DNA from: Aureibaculum algae
GTDB taxonomy: Bacteria > Bacteroidota > Bacteroidia > Flavobacteriales > Flavobacteriaceae
Direction of reading: 5' to 3'
DNA length: 64,000 nt
Assembly: GCF_006065315.1 (NCBI RefSeq)
Contig: NZ_CP040749.1
Coordinates: 2,184,501-2,248,500 of the forward strand
Shown here: piece after piece, positions 36,526-50,350 of the stretch
Numbering within the stretch: position 1 is the first letter of the stretch
How the letters are laid out: each line of letters starts with the position of its first letter
Program-made: the position numbers and the translations under genes
The notes under the pieces: model-generated
The model's input: only the letters and a program-made list of their open reading frames with translations
Database searches by the model: none
What the model was told of the DNA's origin: nothing

Positions 36526-39129
36526 ATGAGGCTCAAAACAGCATTGACTACCGTTCTTTCATTCTTATTTATTTTTCTCGCTTCTGGGCAAACGCTTCCC
36601 AAAGTAAAGATAATTGATATACAAGAATTACCGGCTGAACAAGGTAACGAAACCTCTTTAGGATACGCAGGTATGCTTGGAGGGCAGCATAACGGTGTTT
36701 ATATTGTTGGTGGTGGTGCCAACTTTCCAGAATCCATGCCATGGAAAGGTGGCAAAAAAGTTTGGAGCAATTCTATTTATATTTTAAAAGGTGAAAAGTG
36801 GGAACTTTCTAATACCAAATTACCAATTCCATTGGGGTATTCCGCTTCTATAACTATTGATAAAGGTATTTTAAGTATTGGAGGTAATAATGAATCAGGT
36901 ATTACAGATAAGGTTTTATTACTTTCTTATGATAAGAAAAGTAAACAAATTAACATTACAAATTACCCTTCATTACCTCAACCTCTAGCTTTTTCTACTG
37001 CAGAAGTTTTTGAAGATTTTGTTTATGTTATTGGTGGACGTAATACAGAAAAAAGCACCAATACGTTTTATCGATTAAACCTAAAAAACCCTAAAACTTG
37101 GGAAAAATTAGAGGATTTTCCAGGTAATGCAAGAGCTGTTCATACATCAGTAATCCAAAATACGGGTGATTCCAAAAAAATCTTTGTCTTTGGAGGTAGA
37201 GATGAAGTTAATGGTGAAAAATCAGAAGGATTGAGCTCTTATATTTCTTATGATTTAAATAAGAAAATTTGGAAGGAAGAAGGTGATATTTTAATTAATG
37301 GCAAACAGAAGGTATTGATGGGAGCTTCGGCTGAGGCTTTAGGTTCCATGCATATTTTGGTTTATGGAGGTTCAGATGAAATTTTATTTGATAAGTTAGA
37401 AAATTATACGTTACAATTGGCTTCAAAACCTAATGATTCTATTGTAAATAAAATCATATCAGATAGAAATGAATTATTAAATAAGCATCCAGGATTTTCA
37501 AAAGAGATTATTGCCTATAATACTGTTACTAAAAAATGGTTTGTAGATGAAACGGTAACCACAAAAATTCCAGTCACCGCACTTAGTTTTTCAACAAAAA
37601 ATGGTTTTATAATAGTATCAGGAGAAATTTCTCCTGGTATAAGAACACCTAAAGTGCAACAATATATTGTTGCTGATGCGGCTGAACCTTTTGGTACTGT
37701 AAATTATATTGTATTAGCAGCCTATCTGTTAATTTCCTTATTGATTGGTGTCTATTTTGCGAGTAAGCAGAAATCAACTGATGATTATTTTGTGGGTGGT
37801 GGCCGAATACCATGGTGGGCAGCAGGGTTAAGTGTTTTTGGTACGTTGTTAAGTGCCATTACTTTTATGGCAATTCCCGCAAAGGCATTTTTGACGGATT
37901 GGTCTTATTTTGTGTTAAACATGGCAGCTATTTTGATAACGCCTGTTATTGCCTTTGTGTTTATCCCATTTTTTAATAAATTAAAAATCTCAACCGCTTA
38001 CGAATATTTAGAAGACAGGTTTAACTATACCGCTAGAGCTTTTGGAAGTTTGTCGTTTATATTATTCCAGCTAGGTAGAATTGGAATTGTATTATTACTG
38101 CCTTCTTTAGCCATCTCAATTGTAACCGGAATCCCTGTTGATACGAGTATCATGATTATGGGCGTGCTTTGTATTCTTTACACCACTTTTGGCGGTATAG
38201 AAGCTGTAATTTGGACAGATGTTTTACAAGTAGTTGTTTTACTTGGAGGAAGTGTTTTAGCTGTAATTTGGATATTATTACACACTGAAATGCCATTTGG
38301 AGAAATGGTTACTTATGCCTCAGAGCATAATAAATTCAATATGGATAATTTTGATTTTAACTTTACAGATACTACTTTTTGGGTGGTTTTGATTGGAGGG
38401 TTGGCCTCCGCTTTGGTTACTCAAGGAACAGATCAAACGATAGTACAACGCTATTTGACTAGCACAGATGTTAAAGATTCTCAAAAAACCTTATATACGA
38501 ACGCGGTATTAACTTTACCGGCCTCTATTATATTTTTTGGTATTGGTACCTTATTGTTCATTTTTTATACAGAAATGCCTGAGAAACTATCACCTGCCAT
38601 TTCTAATAATGATTCTATTTTTCCTTGGTATATAGTTAGAGAGTTGCCTGTTGGTGTTTCAGGCTTGTTAGTTGCTGGTATTTTCTCAGCGGCCATGTCG
38701 AGTATTAGTAGTAGTTTAAACTCTGTATCAACGGCATACTGTAATGATTTTCATAAACACTATAGACCAAAAACAGCCGATAAAAAATTATTGAAAATTG
38801 CTCGATTAGCAACCATAACTACTGGTGTGTTAGGAATGATTTTTGCCTTGTGGATGGCAAGTTCTGATATTAAATCACTTTGGGATCAATTTTATAAAGT
38901 ACTTGGACTCTTTACTGGTGGGCTTGGAGGTATGTTTCTATTAGGTATGTTAACTAAAAAAGCCAATTCGACAGGAACTTTAATTGGCTTAGTGATTAGT
39001 GCTTTTGTTATATTCTATATCAGTAATTATACTGAAATTAGCTTCTTAATGTATGCCTTTTTCGGATTGGCATCTTGTTTTGTATTTGGGTATATTTTTA
39101 GTTTGGTATTTAGGGAGAAGAACAAATAG
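36526..39129 (+). CDS. Sialic-acid-type mutarotase (kelch) fused to an SSS sodium symporter
   Basis: The 867-residue fusion begins with a signal peptide and six kelch-like repeats (about 25-380; for example GGQHNGVYIVGGGANFP), the cyclically permuted mutarotase family that includes NanM. Residues about 395-865 are a sodium:solute symporter with about 13 membrane helices (DDYFVGGGRIPWWAAGLSVFGT; GGIEAVIWTDVLQ; SAAMSSISSSLNSVS). It probably anomerises sialic acid in the periplasm and then imports it. ATG 36526 is chosen because the earlier in-frame codon 36517 is TTG and has no better ribosome site. Confidence 0.92.
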   Translation: MRLKTALTTVLSFLFIFLASGQTLPKVKIIDIQELPAEQGNETSLGYAGMLGGQHNGVYIVGGGANFPESMPWKGGKKVWSNSIYILKGEKWELSNTKLPIPLGYSASITIDKGILSIGGNNESGITDKVLLLSYDKKSKQINITNYPSLPQPLAFSTAEVFEDFVYVIGGRNTEKSTNTFYRLNLKNPKTWEKLEDFPGNARAVHTSVIQNTGDSKKIFVFGGRDEVNGEKSEGLSSYISYDLNKKIWKEEGDILINGKQKVLMGASAEALGSMHILVYGGSDEILFDKLENYTLQLASKPNDSIVNKIISDRNELLNKHPGFSKEIIAYNTVTKKWFVDETVTTKIPVTALSFSTKNGFIIVSGEISPGIRTPKVQQYIVADAAEPFGTVNYIVLAAYLLISLLIGVYFASKQKSTDDYFVGGGRIPWWAAGLSVFGTLLSAITFMAIPAKAFLTDWSYFVLNMAAILITPVIAFVFIPFFNKLKISTAYEYLEDRFNYTARAFGSLSFILFQLGRIGIVLLLPSLAISIVTGIPVDTSIMIMGVLCILYTTFGGIEAVIWTDVLQVVVLLGGSVLAVIWILLHTEMPFGEMVTYASEHNKFNMDNFDFNFTDTTFWVVLIGGLASALVTQGTDQTIVQRYLTSTDVKDSQKTLYTNAVLTLPASIIFFGIGTLLFIFYTEMPEKLSPAISNNDSIFPWYIVRELPVGVSGLLVAGIFSAAMSSISSSLNSVSTAYCNDFHKHYRPKTADKKLLKIARLATITTGVLGMIFALWMASSDIKSLWDQFYKVLGLFTGGLGGMFLLGMLTKKANSTGTLIGLVISAFVIFYISNYTEISFLMYAFFGLASCFVFGYIFSLVFREKNK

Positions 39130-39194
39130 TTGTTGTATTAAAAAAACTTCACTGACACTAATAATTGTAACCTCTAAATATAAGACCAAGGTGT

Positions 39195-40322
39195 TTATTT
39201 CTTTAAACTATCCTTACCATCAGTCAACCATTCTAACGAAAAACTAACAAAAGGATTTTGCGTGTAATTATCTTTCTCAAAAAACAATCCGATGTCACCG
39301 TTTTTAAGTATGGTTAATGATGAATATGCGGAACTTCCTTTATAGATAGTTTTGCCTTTTGACCATGTTTTACCCTCGTCATAGCTTATTTTAACCGTCA
39401 TGTTTTCGCGTTTGTCTGTGCTATTGGCGTTTGAAAATAACAATCGGTTCTTTTTATAACCATCTTCAACAGAAGTATAACGAATAATACTGGCGTTACA
39501 AGCAGGATCAACCAATTGAGGTTCTTCTTCAGTTTTCCAAGTTTTACCGTTGTCTTTGGAAGTATGGGTGTAACGCATTCCCGCTTTACTGACACGAGCG
39601 TTGACCACCAACGTGCCATCTACTAGCTCAATAATTTTAGATTCATCTGCAGGCATTAAAGGCACATCTATAAAGAACCATGTTTTGCCATGGTCGTCGC
39701 TACCAAAAACGTGCATTCCACTTTCTAAGTTTACCATACAATGCAGTAATCGCCCGTCTTTAGTTTGGATTCCACGGCCAGAAGTAATGAATTTAAAATC
39801 TTTATGCCATTCTGGTTTTGCAATTTGAGAGGTTATGTCTTCAGGTTCGCTCCATGTTTTACCGTTATCGGAACTTTTAGTAACATGTAAATAATAAACA
39901 TTTAATTCTTTATCTAAATCCATATAATTATAGAACATAAAAATTTCATTGGTTTCTTTATCTACAATCATCGAAGGATCAGATGCTGATTGCCCATAAG
40001 GAAAATCAACAACAGTTTCTATAGGCAACCATGTTTTACCGTCATCACTACTTCGTCTAATTACAATATTAATTTCTTTACTATATTTTAAATCACCACA
40101 GTTGGGCACACGTTCGTCAATTGCTGCAATCAAATCACCATTAGTTGCGGTTACAATGGCTGGAATTCGATAGCAATTCACACTATCATTTATAGAGGCA
40201 TTAAATAGATCTGTAAAAATTAATTTTTCAGGTGTTTTAATGCTTGTTTCGGTTGTTATTTGTTTCTGAGTACCACAAGATATTAAGTTTGTAATAAATA
40301 TTGCAAATAGTAAGTTTTTCAT
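39195..40322 (-). CDS. Sialidase (GH33, exo-alpha-sialidase), lipoprotein
   Basis: The 375-residue protein has a lipoprotein signal (LISC). The RIP motif (YRIPAIV) gives the first catalytic Arg, and the Asp acid (AIDERV) follows. Five Asp boxes of type SxDxGKTW are visible (SSDDGKTW, SSDNGKTW, SDDHGKTW, SKDNGKTW, SYDEGKTW). It cleaves terminal sialic acid from glycans. It is the last gene of the minus-strand operon headed by the epimerase gene. Confidence 0.94.
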   Translation of the reverse strand: MKNLLFAIFITNLISCGTQKQITTETSIKTPEKLIFTDLFNASINDSVNCYRIPAIVTATNGDLIAAIDERVPNCGDLKYSKEINIVIRRSSDDGKTWLPIETVVDFPYGQSASDPSMIVDKETNEIFMFYNYMDLDKELNVYYLHVTKSSDNGKTWSEPEDITSQIAKPEWHKDFKFITSGRGIQTKDGRLLHCMVNLESGMHVFGSDDHGKTWFFIDVPLMPADESKIIELVDGTLVVNARVSKAGMRYTHTSKDNGKTWKTEEEPQLVDPACNASIIRYTSVEDGYKKNRLLFSNANSTDKRENMTVKISYDEGKTWSKGKTIYKGSSAYSSLTILKNGDIGLFFEKDNYTQNPFVSFSLEWLTDGKDSLKK

Positions 40323-40381
40323 AATAAAATCTTATTTTGATGATGGTGTTATTTTAAATTTTAACATATACTTTTTATCCG

Positions 40382-43480
<3,099 letters not shown>

Positions 43481-43510
43481 TTACTTTTTTTGAGGAAATT
43501 TCCCCCATTT

Positions 43511-46144
43511 TTATTTGATATGTTTTTTTAATCTTTTTTTCCATAATAAATATCCTTTTTCTGACAAATGCAATCCATCATAAGTGTATTGGGCTTTTAA
43601 ATGGCCTTTTTTATCTGAAAATGGTTTGTGGATATTTATATAATTAACATTCATATCGGATGATATTTTTTGTAATTCTTCATTTAATTCAAGTATTTTC
43701 TCACCGTTGCTTTTATGACCACTAAATTTTTTACCAACATTGGGGTTTACTGGTAATACACTTTGCAAATAAATGATGGTGTTGGGCGATTGTTCTTTTG
43801 TCGTTTTAATAATTTTTTGAATGTTTTGTACTATGTAGCTAACTGTTTTTCCTCGAGCCAAATCATTAGTGCCTATCAATAAAAAAACCTTTTGTGGCTG
43901 TAGTGCAGTTACTGCTTCTATGCGATTCAGAATTCCATCCGTGACGTCGCCACTAATACCTTGGTTAATTGTATTCATTGATGGAAATAGTTCTTTCCAA
44001 TTACCACCGTCCGTAATACTATTTCCTAAAAATATAATTTCATTTTCAGTGTCTGGAGTGGTCTCAAATTCCTCTTTTTTATCGTAATAGTAGTCAGAAT
44101 AAATTCTTAAAGCAGGGTCGAATTTTAACTCCGGAACCTCATTTACATTACCATCATCATCTATATTAACAGGCACACAAGTAAACATCCATTTCCAAGA
44201 AGTACCACCATGTGGAATTTTTAACAATACCTTATTCCATCCTTTTTTGAGATAAATCTTTGTGGGTGCCCTATAAAAATAATCTTCATCGATAAAAGGT
44301 ATTTCATGGGTGTTATTTGTTAAACTCGGTTGTTTCCATTTTGGAGGGTCTATTTCTTTGTTATTTACCCAAATTTTAGGATTTGTAGTATGCCATTGTC
44401 CTTGGTTGGGAAAAGGACCACCTCTTCTACCACCTGAACGCGACCAGCCTTGAAATCCAACCCAAAAGTCTTGTGTTTTTGCCTCTGGGGAATAGATATT
44501 GGTATAGGTATAGTACGTACCACTTTTTTTATTTGTCAAGGCAGGAAAACCGAAAAAGTGCTTAAAGTGGATGGTTGCTCCAGCTATATTTTGTGACCAT
44601 TCATAAACTTCATCTCCGATTTTATATGAATTTTTGATGCCATCTTCAACTGGGAACATCCATTCTAAATCTCCATGATGATTAAAAGGTCCAATAACTT
44701 TCCATTGAATATCTGTCTGTTTTACATAAGGGAACTCTTTTCCCTTAAAAAACAAATCTCTATGTACAATTACTTTATCTTCAAAGTTGGCAAACGCTGC
44801 AAATTCTTGGCTGTTTACTTGTGGTAATTTTGCCCAATATTTAGGATAATCCTTATCTTTTCCTTTCCAAATAGCATCTGCATAAAAAACGATTGCCGGA
44901 TAAACAGGATTGTGTTTTAAAATGTTTCGTTGCTCACTCACTTTATCATCTGGCCAAACACACAGAATGCCACCCAATGCATTATTATCGCCAGTTTTTT
45001 GTAGGGTAGGTTGTTGAAAAAACAAACGACTCATTCCCGCAAATGGATCAAGGTGGTTTACATAATTAGCTCTTGAATCAATAAAACGATGCCCTTTTCT
45101 TAGTGGATGTTGTGCCCATAATTGTCCAATAGATGTAGTGTCTGCTGCAATTCTTATACCTTCTTCCCAAACAATAACTTCTCTGTTATGTTTTTTAAGA
45201 AGGTTCATTATGCTTAATATCAGTTTATTATCAACATGTTCATAGCTGTTTCTAACTTCATCGGTGCCTATGTGAATAAAAGGTGTCGTTTTAGCATCCG
45301 TCAAGCTTAACAACTCTTTAAATAAATTTAAAAGCACAGGTTTTAATTTTTTATCTCGCATGGTTTCAAAACCTAAAGCCTTTCTAAACGCATCGGTATG
45401 ACCAGGAATATCAAATTCGGGAATCACAGTAATATTTCTTGCTGCCGCAAAAGCAACGATTTCTTTAAAGTCTTCTTGACTGTAAAAATCGCCCTTACCA
45501 CGTAATGTGGCATCATCAGATTGTAATTCTGGATAAATCTTACTTTCTAATCTCCAAGCGGGATTATCGGTTAAATGCCAATGAAACGCATTGTATTTAT
45601 AACGTGCTAATACTTCAATTTGCTCTTTTAACTGAGCTAAAGATTGAAAGTTTCTACCCGTATCATGCATCAATCCTCTAATTTTAAAGGCAGGCCAATC
45701 AGTAATAGAAAGCTGGGGTAATATTCCATAATCTTTTCCTTGTCTAAAAACTTGTTTTAAAGTTTGAATAGCATAAAATACCCCTTTACTAGTTTTGGCA
45801 GTAATTGTAATATCTTCATCAATTCTTAACGTATAGGCTTCATCGCTGGCGTTTTCTGGTATTTCTTTTTGGATAAATTTGATTAGAAATCCATCTTTAG
45901 TATGTAAAAAACCTTTTGTGGTTAAATAAGATTTAAGCAATTCACCTTCCGTATTGAAATCATTACTTTCAATGGTAAAGTCGGTAAAATGAGTTTCTGA
46001 ATCGTAATAAATTCCTTTTTGCGGCGTTGGGATTATTGGGTATTTAGGTGCTGAGATAGTTTGGCCAGATAAGCCTAATTGAAAACCGATTGCAATGACA
46101 AGAAATGCAATTATTTTTAAAATATGAGTTTTGCATTTTTTCAT
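43511..46144 (-). CDS. GH20 hexosaminidase fused to SGNH/GDSL esterase
   Basis: The protein has 877 residues. A signal peptide (1-27) and GH20b domain precede a GH20 barrel with HWHLTDNPAWR and the catalytic pair in HIGTDEVRNSY (D295, E296). Residues about 470-650 form a beta-sandwich-like spacer rich in Trp. Residues about 665-877 form an SGNH hydrolase: IFLGNSITDGG, LLIGTND and a terminal YDGLHLSEKGY with the Asp-His pair. One protein would thus deacylate and cleave amino-sugar residues. Its start overlaps the stop of the upstream esterase gene by 4 bp. Confidence 0.92.
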   Translation of the reverse strand: MKKCKTHILKIIAFLVIAIGFQLGLSGQTISAPKYPIIPTPQKGIYYDSETHFTDFTIESNDFNTEGELLKSYLTTKGFLHTKDGFLIKFIQKEIPENASDEAYTLRIDEDITITAKTSKGVFYAIQTLKQVFRQGKDYGILPQLSITDWPAFKIRGLMHDTGRNFQSLAQLKEQIEVLARYKYNAFHWHLTDNPAWRLESKIYPELQSDDATLRGKGDFYSQEDFKEIVAFAAARNITVIPEFDIPGHTDAFRKALGFETMRDKKLKPVLLNLFKELLSLTDAKTTPFIHIGTDEVRNSYEHVDNKLILSIMNLLKKHNREVIVWEEGIRIAADTTSIGQLWAQHPLRKGHRFIDSRANYVNHLDPFAGMSRLFFQQPTLQKTGDNNALGGILCVWPDDKVSEQRNILKHNPVYPAIVFYADAIWKGKDKDYPKYWAKLPQVNSQEFAAFANFEDKVIVHRDLFFKGKEFPYVKQTDIQWKVIGPFNHHGDLEWMFPVEDGIKNSYKIGDEVYEWSQNIAGATIHFKHFFGFPALTNKKSGTYYTYTNIYSPEAKTQDFWVGFQGWSRSGGRRGGPFPNQGQWHTTNPKIWVNNKEIDPPKWKQPSLTNNTHEIPFIDEDYFYRAPTKIYLKKGWNKVLLKIPHGGTSWKWMFTCVPVNIDDDGNVNEVPELKFDPALRIYSDYYYDKKEEFETTPDTENEIIFLGNSITDGGNWKELFPSMNTINQGISGDVTDGILNRIEAVTALQPQKVFLLIGTNDLARGKTVSYIVQNIQKIIKTTKEQSPNTIIYLQSVLPVNPNVGKKFSGHKSNGEKILELNEELQKISSDMNVNYINIHKPFSDKKGHLKAQYTYDGLHLSEKGYLLWKKRLKKHIK

Positions 46145-48300
46145 AATCCAGTAAGATTTGAAAAAGTTGAGGCAGGTAATCCGCTTTTATTGGTTAAATT
46201 ACCTTCTGTAAAAGGCGAGTAACCATATCTAATAAATCTTGGGTTATTAATTTCTGGATGCCAAACTTCTAAAACATTTTTTTTTATTGTGCTTTTGGCA
46301 GATTTAAAAACTTTATCGGCTCCAGCAATTTCAATATCCTTAACTGGATTATCATCAGTAGTTTTTAACCCCTCTCCAAATTGAAAATGCACAGTTAATT
46401 TATTGTCAATAATATTCACATAATCCAACAAGGGTCCGGAGTAAGCTATGTTTAGACCATAGGTTTTAGCCAAGGCAATGTTTGATAATCTCTTACCAAC
46501 CACCCATTTCTGTTTTGGATGCACATCGGTGCGATTACCCACATCTGAACTTACAGCCATTCCTGTATATGGAATTGATAATAGTCGACGTTGTGAATCT
46601 CTAAAAAACTCCCAACCAGGTCTTTCCATACTACTCAATTGCACATAATAAAAGGGCAATTCAGGATTTTGAAACTGGTTTCTCCAATCTTTAATTAACA
46701 TTTTGAACAATTTTTCATGCAAAACTAATTGATCTGCATTTGATTCTCCCTGATACCAAATTACACCTTTAAAAGGAAAATTCTTAATGGGGTTTATGCC
46801 CGCGTCAAACAAAATAGTAGGTTCGTAAGGATGACGAACTCCCATCTTATTTTTATCGACACTATTATTCACTATTCTATTTGCCACCCATACATCTAGC
46901 ATAGGGTTTAACCATGTATCATTAAGTAAATCAATCGTTTGATGATCTTTTTCCATAGTACATCTGCTGATATAGCTTTGTGTAGGTGCTCCACCTACCG
47001 CATTGCAAACTATACCAATAGGAATGTTAAGCTCCTTTTGTAAATTAAATGCAAAAGCATAGGCTACTGCCGAAAAATTCTCGATGGCCTCAAAGTTGGT
47101 ATGTGACCAACCGGATCCTTTAAAATAATCTTCAGCATTAATTAACTCTTGTTCTTTTACTGTAAACGCTCCATCTTTTAAAACTTTTGGATCTAAAGAA
47201 AATAAGAATATTTGATCATTTAGGGAATCTTTTAAAACGGTTTTGGCATGTTTAGATTGATTTACTCGCCAATCCATATTAGATTGTCCTGATGCCAACC
47301 AGACTTCACCAATATAGACTTCATTGATTGTTATATCTTCTGATAATTTCGATTTTATCAATAATTTATGTGGTCCGCCAGCTTTCATGCTAGGAAAAAT
47401 AGCGTGCCATTTTCCGTTATCTGAAACTTGGACTAGTCTTTTCTTTCCGTTAAAAGAGATTTTAATATCGTCATTAGCGTTGGAGGTTCCTGAAATTTCA
47501 ATAGGTTTGTTGCGTTGTAAAACCATTTTTTCACCATATAATAAAGGTAATTGTAGACCACCAAAATCACCAGTTATGGCACTGTAGGCTTGTTTGGCAA
47601 TAAGTGCTGCTCCTTTTTTTGTAGGATGTAAATTGTCTGGGAAATATTCTGGAAAGAGATATAACTTTTTGTGTAAATCAATCAATTGCACTTTAGAAGA
47701 ATCTGAAATTATTTCAATTTGGGCTTGAATTTCCTTAAAGTTTTCACGCATACCTTCTTCAAACCAGTGGTGTCCTGAAAAAGTAGGTGTCATTTTACAG
47801 ATAATAACTTTTGGTTTGGAAGGTAGGTTTTGATAAACGCTTATCATCTCTAAATAATTCGCTATAAATTCGTCTTTATGATTTGGCCAATTATTATTTC
47901 CTTGATCATTTAATCCCAAATGAATAATGACGATATTCGGCTGAAAATCTTGTGACTTTTTAAATTGTTCTTTTTCCCAATACGGTTTATGCCCCTTTTT
48001 AAGTAGGGTAGCCCCATTAAAACCGAAGTTCTCAACTTGATAAGTTTCGCCTAGCATTAATTGCAGTTGTGAGGGGTAAGAATTTTTCGCCCTATTTTCG
48101 ATACCTGCTCCGAACGTTACACTATTGCCTACACAAGCAACTTTGATGGTTTGGGCAGTAGTTGTGAGTGTTAGGAAGGTGAGAAGAAGGAATAGAATAT
48201 AATTTGTTGAATGGTTAAAAAACACACCCTTAACCCTTCTGAAGAGGGGAACAAATTGGTTTTTTATTAAACTGTTTATTGTTTTCAATTCTAAACTCAT
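46141..48300 (-). CDS. SGNH/GDSL esterase fused to sialate O-acetylesterase
   Basis: The protein has 719 residues. After a long hydrophobic export segment (about 33-50) comes an SGNH domain (VACVGNSVTFGAGI; HLGLNDQG; DNLHPTKKGA), then a sialate O-acetylesterase domain (about 255-700) with GEVWLASGQSNMDW and GVIWYQGESNAD. These remove O-acetyl groups from sialic acids so that sialidase and lyase can act. The cytosolic-looking first 30 residues suggest that the true start may be further in. It is coupled to the next gene through ATGA. Confidence 0.9.
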   Translation of the reverse strand: MSLELKTINSLIKNQFVPLFRRVKGVFFNHSTNYILFLLLTFLTLTTTAQTIKVACVGNSVTFGAGIENRAKNSYPSQLQLMLGETYQVENFGFNGATLLKKGHKPYWEKEQFKKSQDFQPNIVIIHLGLNDQGNNNWPNHKDEFIANYLEMISVYQNLPSKPKVIICKMTPTFSGHHWFEEGMRENFKEIQAQIEIISDSSKVQLIDLHKKLYLFPEYFPDNLHPTKKGAALIAKQAYSAITGDFGGLQLPLLYGEKMVLQRNKPIEISGTSNANDDIKISFNGKKRLVQVSDNGKWHAIFPSMKAGGPHKLLIKSKLSEDITINEVYIGEVWLASGQSNMDWRVNQSKHAKTVLKDSLNDQIFLFSLDPKVLKDGAFTVKEQELINAEDYFKGSGWSHTNFEAIENFSAVAYAFAFNLQKELNIPIGIVCNAVGGAPTQSYISRCTMEKDHQTIDLLNDTWLNPMLDVWVANRIVNNSVDKNKMGVRHPYEPTILFDAGINPIKNFPFKGVIWYQGESNADQLVLHEKLFKMLIKDWRNQFQNPELPFYYVQLSSMERPGWEFFRDSQRRLLSIPYTGMAVSSDVGNRTDVHPKQKWVVGKRLSNIALAKTYGLNIAYSGPLLDYVNIIDNKLTVHFQFGEGLKTTDDNPVKDIEIAGADKVFKSAKSTIKKNVLEVWHPEINNPRFIRYGYSPFTEGNLTNKSGLPASTFSNLTGL

Positions 48301-48334
48301 AACTCATAACTTTTTTTCTGCCTAGTGTCACTAC

Positions 48335-49498
48335 CTACTGAATACTCTTTTCGATTGCTTCAAAACTCTTCCAGCACTGATACATTGCTCTTGGTACATG
48401 AAAACAGCCTTTCCATTTTCCACCTTTTAAGTTAAGTAAGACTTCACCTTGTCGATTTAAATAACCAAACCACTCTCCGTTTTTAGGGTTTGAAAAATGA
48501 CTCCATGAATAGTTATGTATTTTATCGTACCATTTTTTGATTTCAGGGTTTTTGGTTAGTTCATAAGCTTTTGACAATGCCACTAAACTCTCTAAATGCA
48601 CCCACCATAATTTTTGATCCCATTCTAATTGCTGTGGTGGATATCCTTTAACATCCATGAAGTAATACAAACCACCATACTTTTCATCCCAACTATATTC
48701 TAAAATGTTTACAATAACTTGTGAAGCTCTTTCAATTAGTTTCTGATCATCTTTTCGTATGGCAATATCCATCATAAACCACATGGCTTCAATACCGTGA
48801 CCTGGGTTTAACAGACGTCCATTATAACTGTCTTCATGCGAGCCATCGGGACGTACATTTTCATAAATTAATCCAGATTTTTTATCTAGGAAAACCTCCA
48901 TTACTTCGTTAACGCTAAAATCAATTGTTTTTTCCACTTCATCAGCTGGTAAAATATCTTCTAATTCCAATACCAAATTAGACAAAATCATTGGTAAAGA
49001 AAACCCCTTTAAAGGCCTAGCATCAGTAGTTTTTTCATACTTCCCTTTAGGATTATCTTTCCTTTTAAGTATATTGTAATATGTTTTTATAGCCAGTTCT
49101 TTAACTTCTTCATCTCCCGAAGCGAGTGCATACTGGCTAAAAGCCATGGCAGCAAAACAATCAGAAAAAATATTATAAGCTTTTACCAAAGGTTTACCAT
49201 CTTGCGTTGTTGAGAAATAGAAATTTCCTCTGGAATCTATTCCGTGATTTCTGAGAAAATCGACACCATTTTTCGCAATTTGCAACCAACTCTCATTCTT
49301 TTTAACTTTATTATACAACATGGAAAACGTCCACGCTTGCCTGCCCTGCAACCACATAAACTTATCCGTATCATAGACATTTCCTTTCGTATCTAAACAA
49401 GTAAAATAGCCACCATATAAGTTGTCTATTGAATGTTTTTCCCAAAAAGGAATGATGTCTTTTAACAATGTTTCTTTGTATAATTTACTATATTTCAT
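48335..49498 (-). CDS. AGE family N-acylglucosamine 2-epimerase
   Basis: The 387-residue (alpha/alpha)6-barrel protein has conserved AGE motifs: [39 protein letters not shown] and [12 protein letters not shown]. In Bacteroidota this protein converts ManNAc from sialic acid lyase to GlcNAc. The start is set at ATG 49498 (MKYSKLYKE); an upstream in-frame codon (49522) would place the N-terminus inside the operator. It is the first gene of a five-gene operon running to the sialidase. Confidence 0.9.
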   Translation of the reverse strand: MKYSKLYKETLLKDIIPFWEKHSIDNLYGGYFTCLDTKGNVYDTDKFMWLQGRQAWTFSMLYNKVKKNESWLQIAKNGVDFLRNHGIDSRGNFYFSTTQDGKPLVKAYNIFSDCFAAMAFSQYALASGDEEVKELAIKTYYNILKRKDNPKGKYEKTTDARPLKGFSLPMILSNLVLELEDILPADEVEKTIDFSVNEVMEVFLDKKSGLIYENVRPDGSHEDSYNGRLLNPGHGIEAMWFMMDIAIRKDDQKLIERASQVIVNILEYSWDEKYGGLYYFMDVKGYPPQQLEWDQKLWWVHLESLVALSKAYELTKNPEIKKWYDKIHNYSWSHFSNPKNGEWFGYLNRQGEVLLNLKGGKWKGCFHVPRAMYQCWKSFEAIEKSIQ

Positions 49499-49505
49499 TT
49501 CAATA

Positions 49506-49527
49506 TGTATTACATAATACAAAAATA
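49506..49527 (-). promoter_or_regulatory. Predicted NanR-type operator, site 2, with epimerase operon promoter
   Basis: TGTATTACATAATACA (49506-49521) has perfect 7-bp arms (TGTATTA/TAATACA). The minus-strand -7 element TATTTTTG lies at 49527-49520, so the operator covers the expected start point, a repressor arrangement. The divergent FadR-type gene begins 65 bp away. Confidence 0.68.
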
Positions 49528-49591
49528 CAAAATAAATCGGATTATTATGAATATATTTTTATACTTTTACTATCAATTAATTAGATAAAGA

Positions 49592-50326
49592 ATGAAGTCA
49601 AAATTGAAAATTGCACCCATAAAAAACTTGTCTTTGGTCGATGAAGTTGAGATTCGGATAAATCGATATATTAAAGACAATAATCTAAAAATCGGGGACT
49701 CAATCCCTAAGGAATTAGAGTTTACTGAAGCATTAGGCGTAAGTAGAACTGTCGTAAGAGAAGCATTATTAAGATTGAGAACCATTGGTCTTATAGATTC
49801 AAAAAAGCATAAAGGTATGGTATTAACCCAGCCTGATATTATTGAAAATTTTGAAAAAGCCATTGATTCAAATTTACTGGGAGAGGAAACCCTTAAAGAT
49901 ATTTTTGAGTTACGATTGATCTTAGAAATGGGTATGGCAGATTTGTTATTTGCCCGTAAAACGGAAAAAGACTTAACAGTCTTAAATCAAATAGTATCAA
50001 AAGAAGAAAAACTTCAGCAAGATTCGACAATTTTTACCCTGGATTTAGAAGTAGCATTTCATGGAAAATTGTATGAAATATCTGGTAATACTACGTTAAG
50101 ACGTTTTCAGGATTTATTATTGCCTGTTTTTAGATATGTACATGAAAATATGTTGCCAGATGCCGGTAATTTTAAATATTCTTCGGGTAAATTTATTTCA
50201 CATAGAGATATATTAAATGAATTAATTAAGGGCACACCAGAATCTTTTAGAGTAGCCATGCGACAGCACTTAGAGCCTCATTTTGATAAGGTTTTGAATA
50301 CAGTAAGAAATCAAATAGATTCGTAA
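49592..50326 (+). CDS. FadR/GntR-family transcription regulator, probable NanR
   Basis: The protein has 244 residues. Residues about 15-82 form a GntR winged helix (GDSIPKELEFTEALGVSRTVVREALLRLRTIGLI). Residues about 92-235 form an FCD ligand domain with the metal-type His/Asp set (LEVAFHGKLYE, FISHRDIL, RQHLEPH). Its central position between divergent sialic acid operons, and the repeated palindrome at three locus promoters, make it the likely NanR-type repressor responding to sialic acid or an amino sugar. The ligand is not shown by sequence. Confidence 0.9.
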   Translation: MKSKLKIAPIKNLSLVDEVEIRINRYIKDNNLKIGDSIPKELEFTEALGVSRTVVREALLRLRTIGLIDSKKHKGMVLTQPDIIENFEKAIDSNLLGEETLKDIFELRLILEMGMADLLFARKTEKDLTVLNQIVSKEEKLQQDSTIFTLDLEVAFHGKLYEISGNTTLRRFQDLLLPVFRYVHENMLPDAGNFKYSSGKFISHRDILNELIKGTPESFRVAMRQHLEPHFDKVLNTVRNQIDS

Positions 50327-50350
50327 AGCAATCGTAGAATTGTGACTATT

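Noticed and set aside
49499..49522. Upstream start for the AGE epimerase
   Set aside because: It would place the first codons inside the predicted operator and promoter; ATG 49498 gives the normal family N-terminus.
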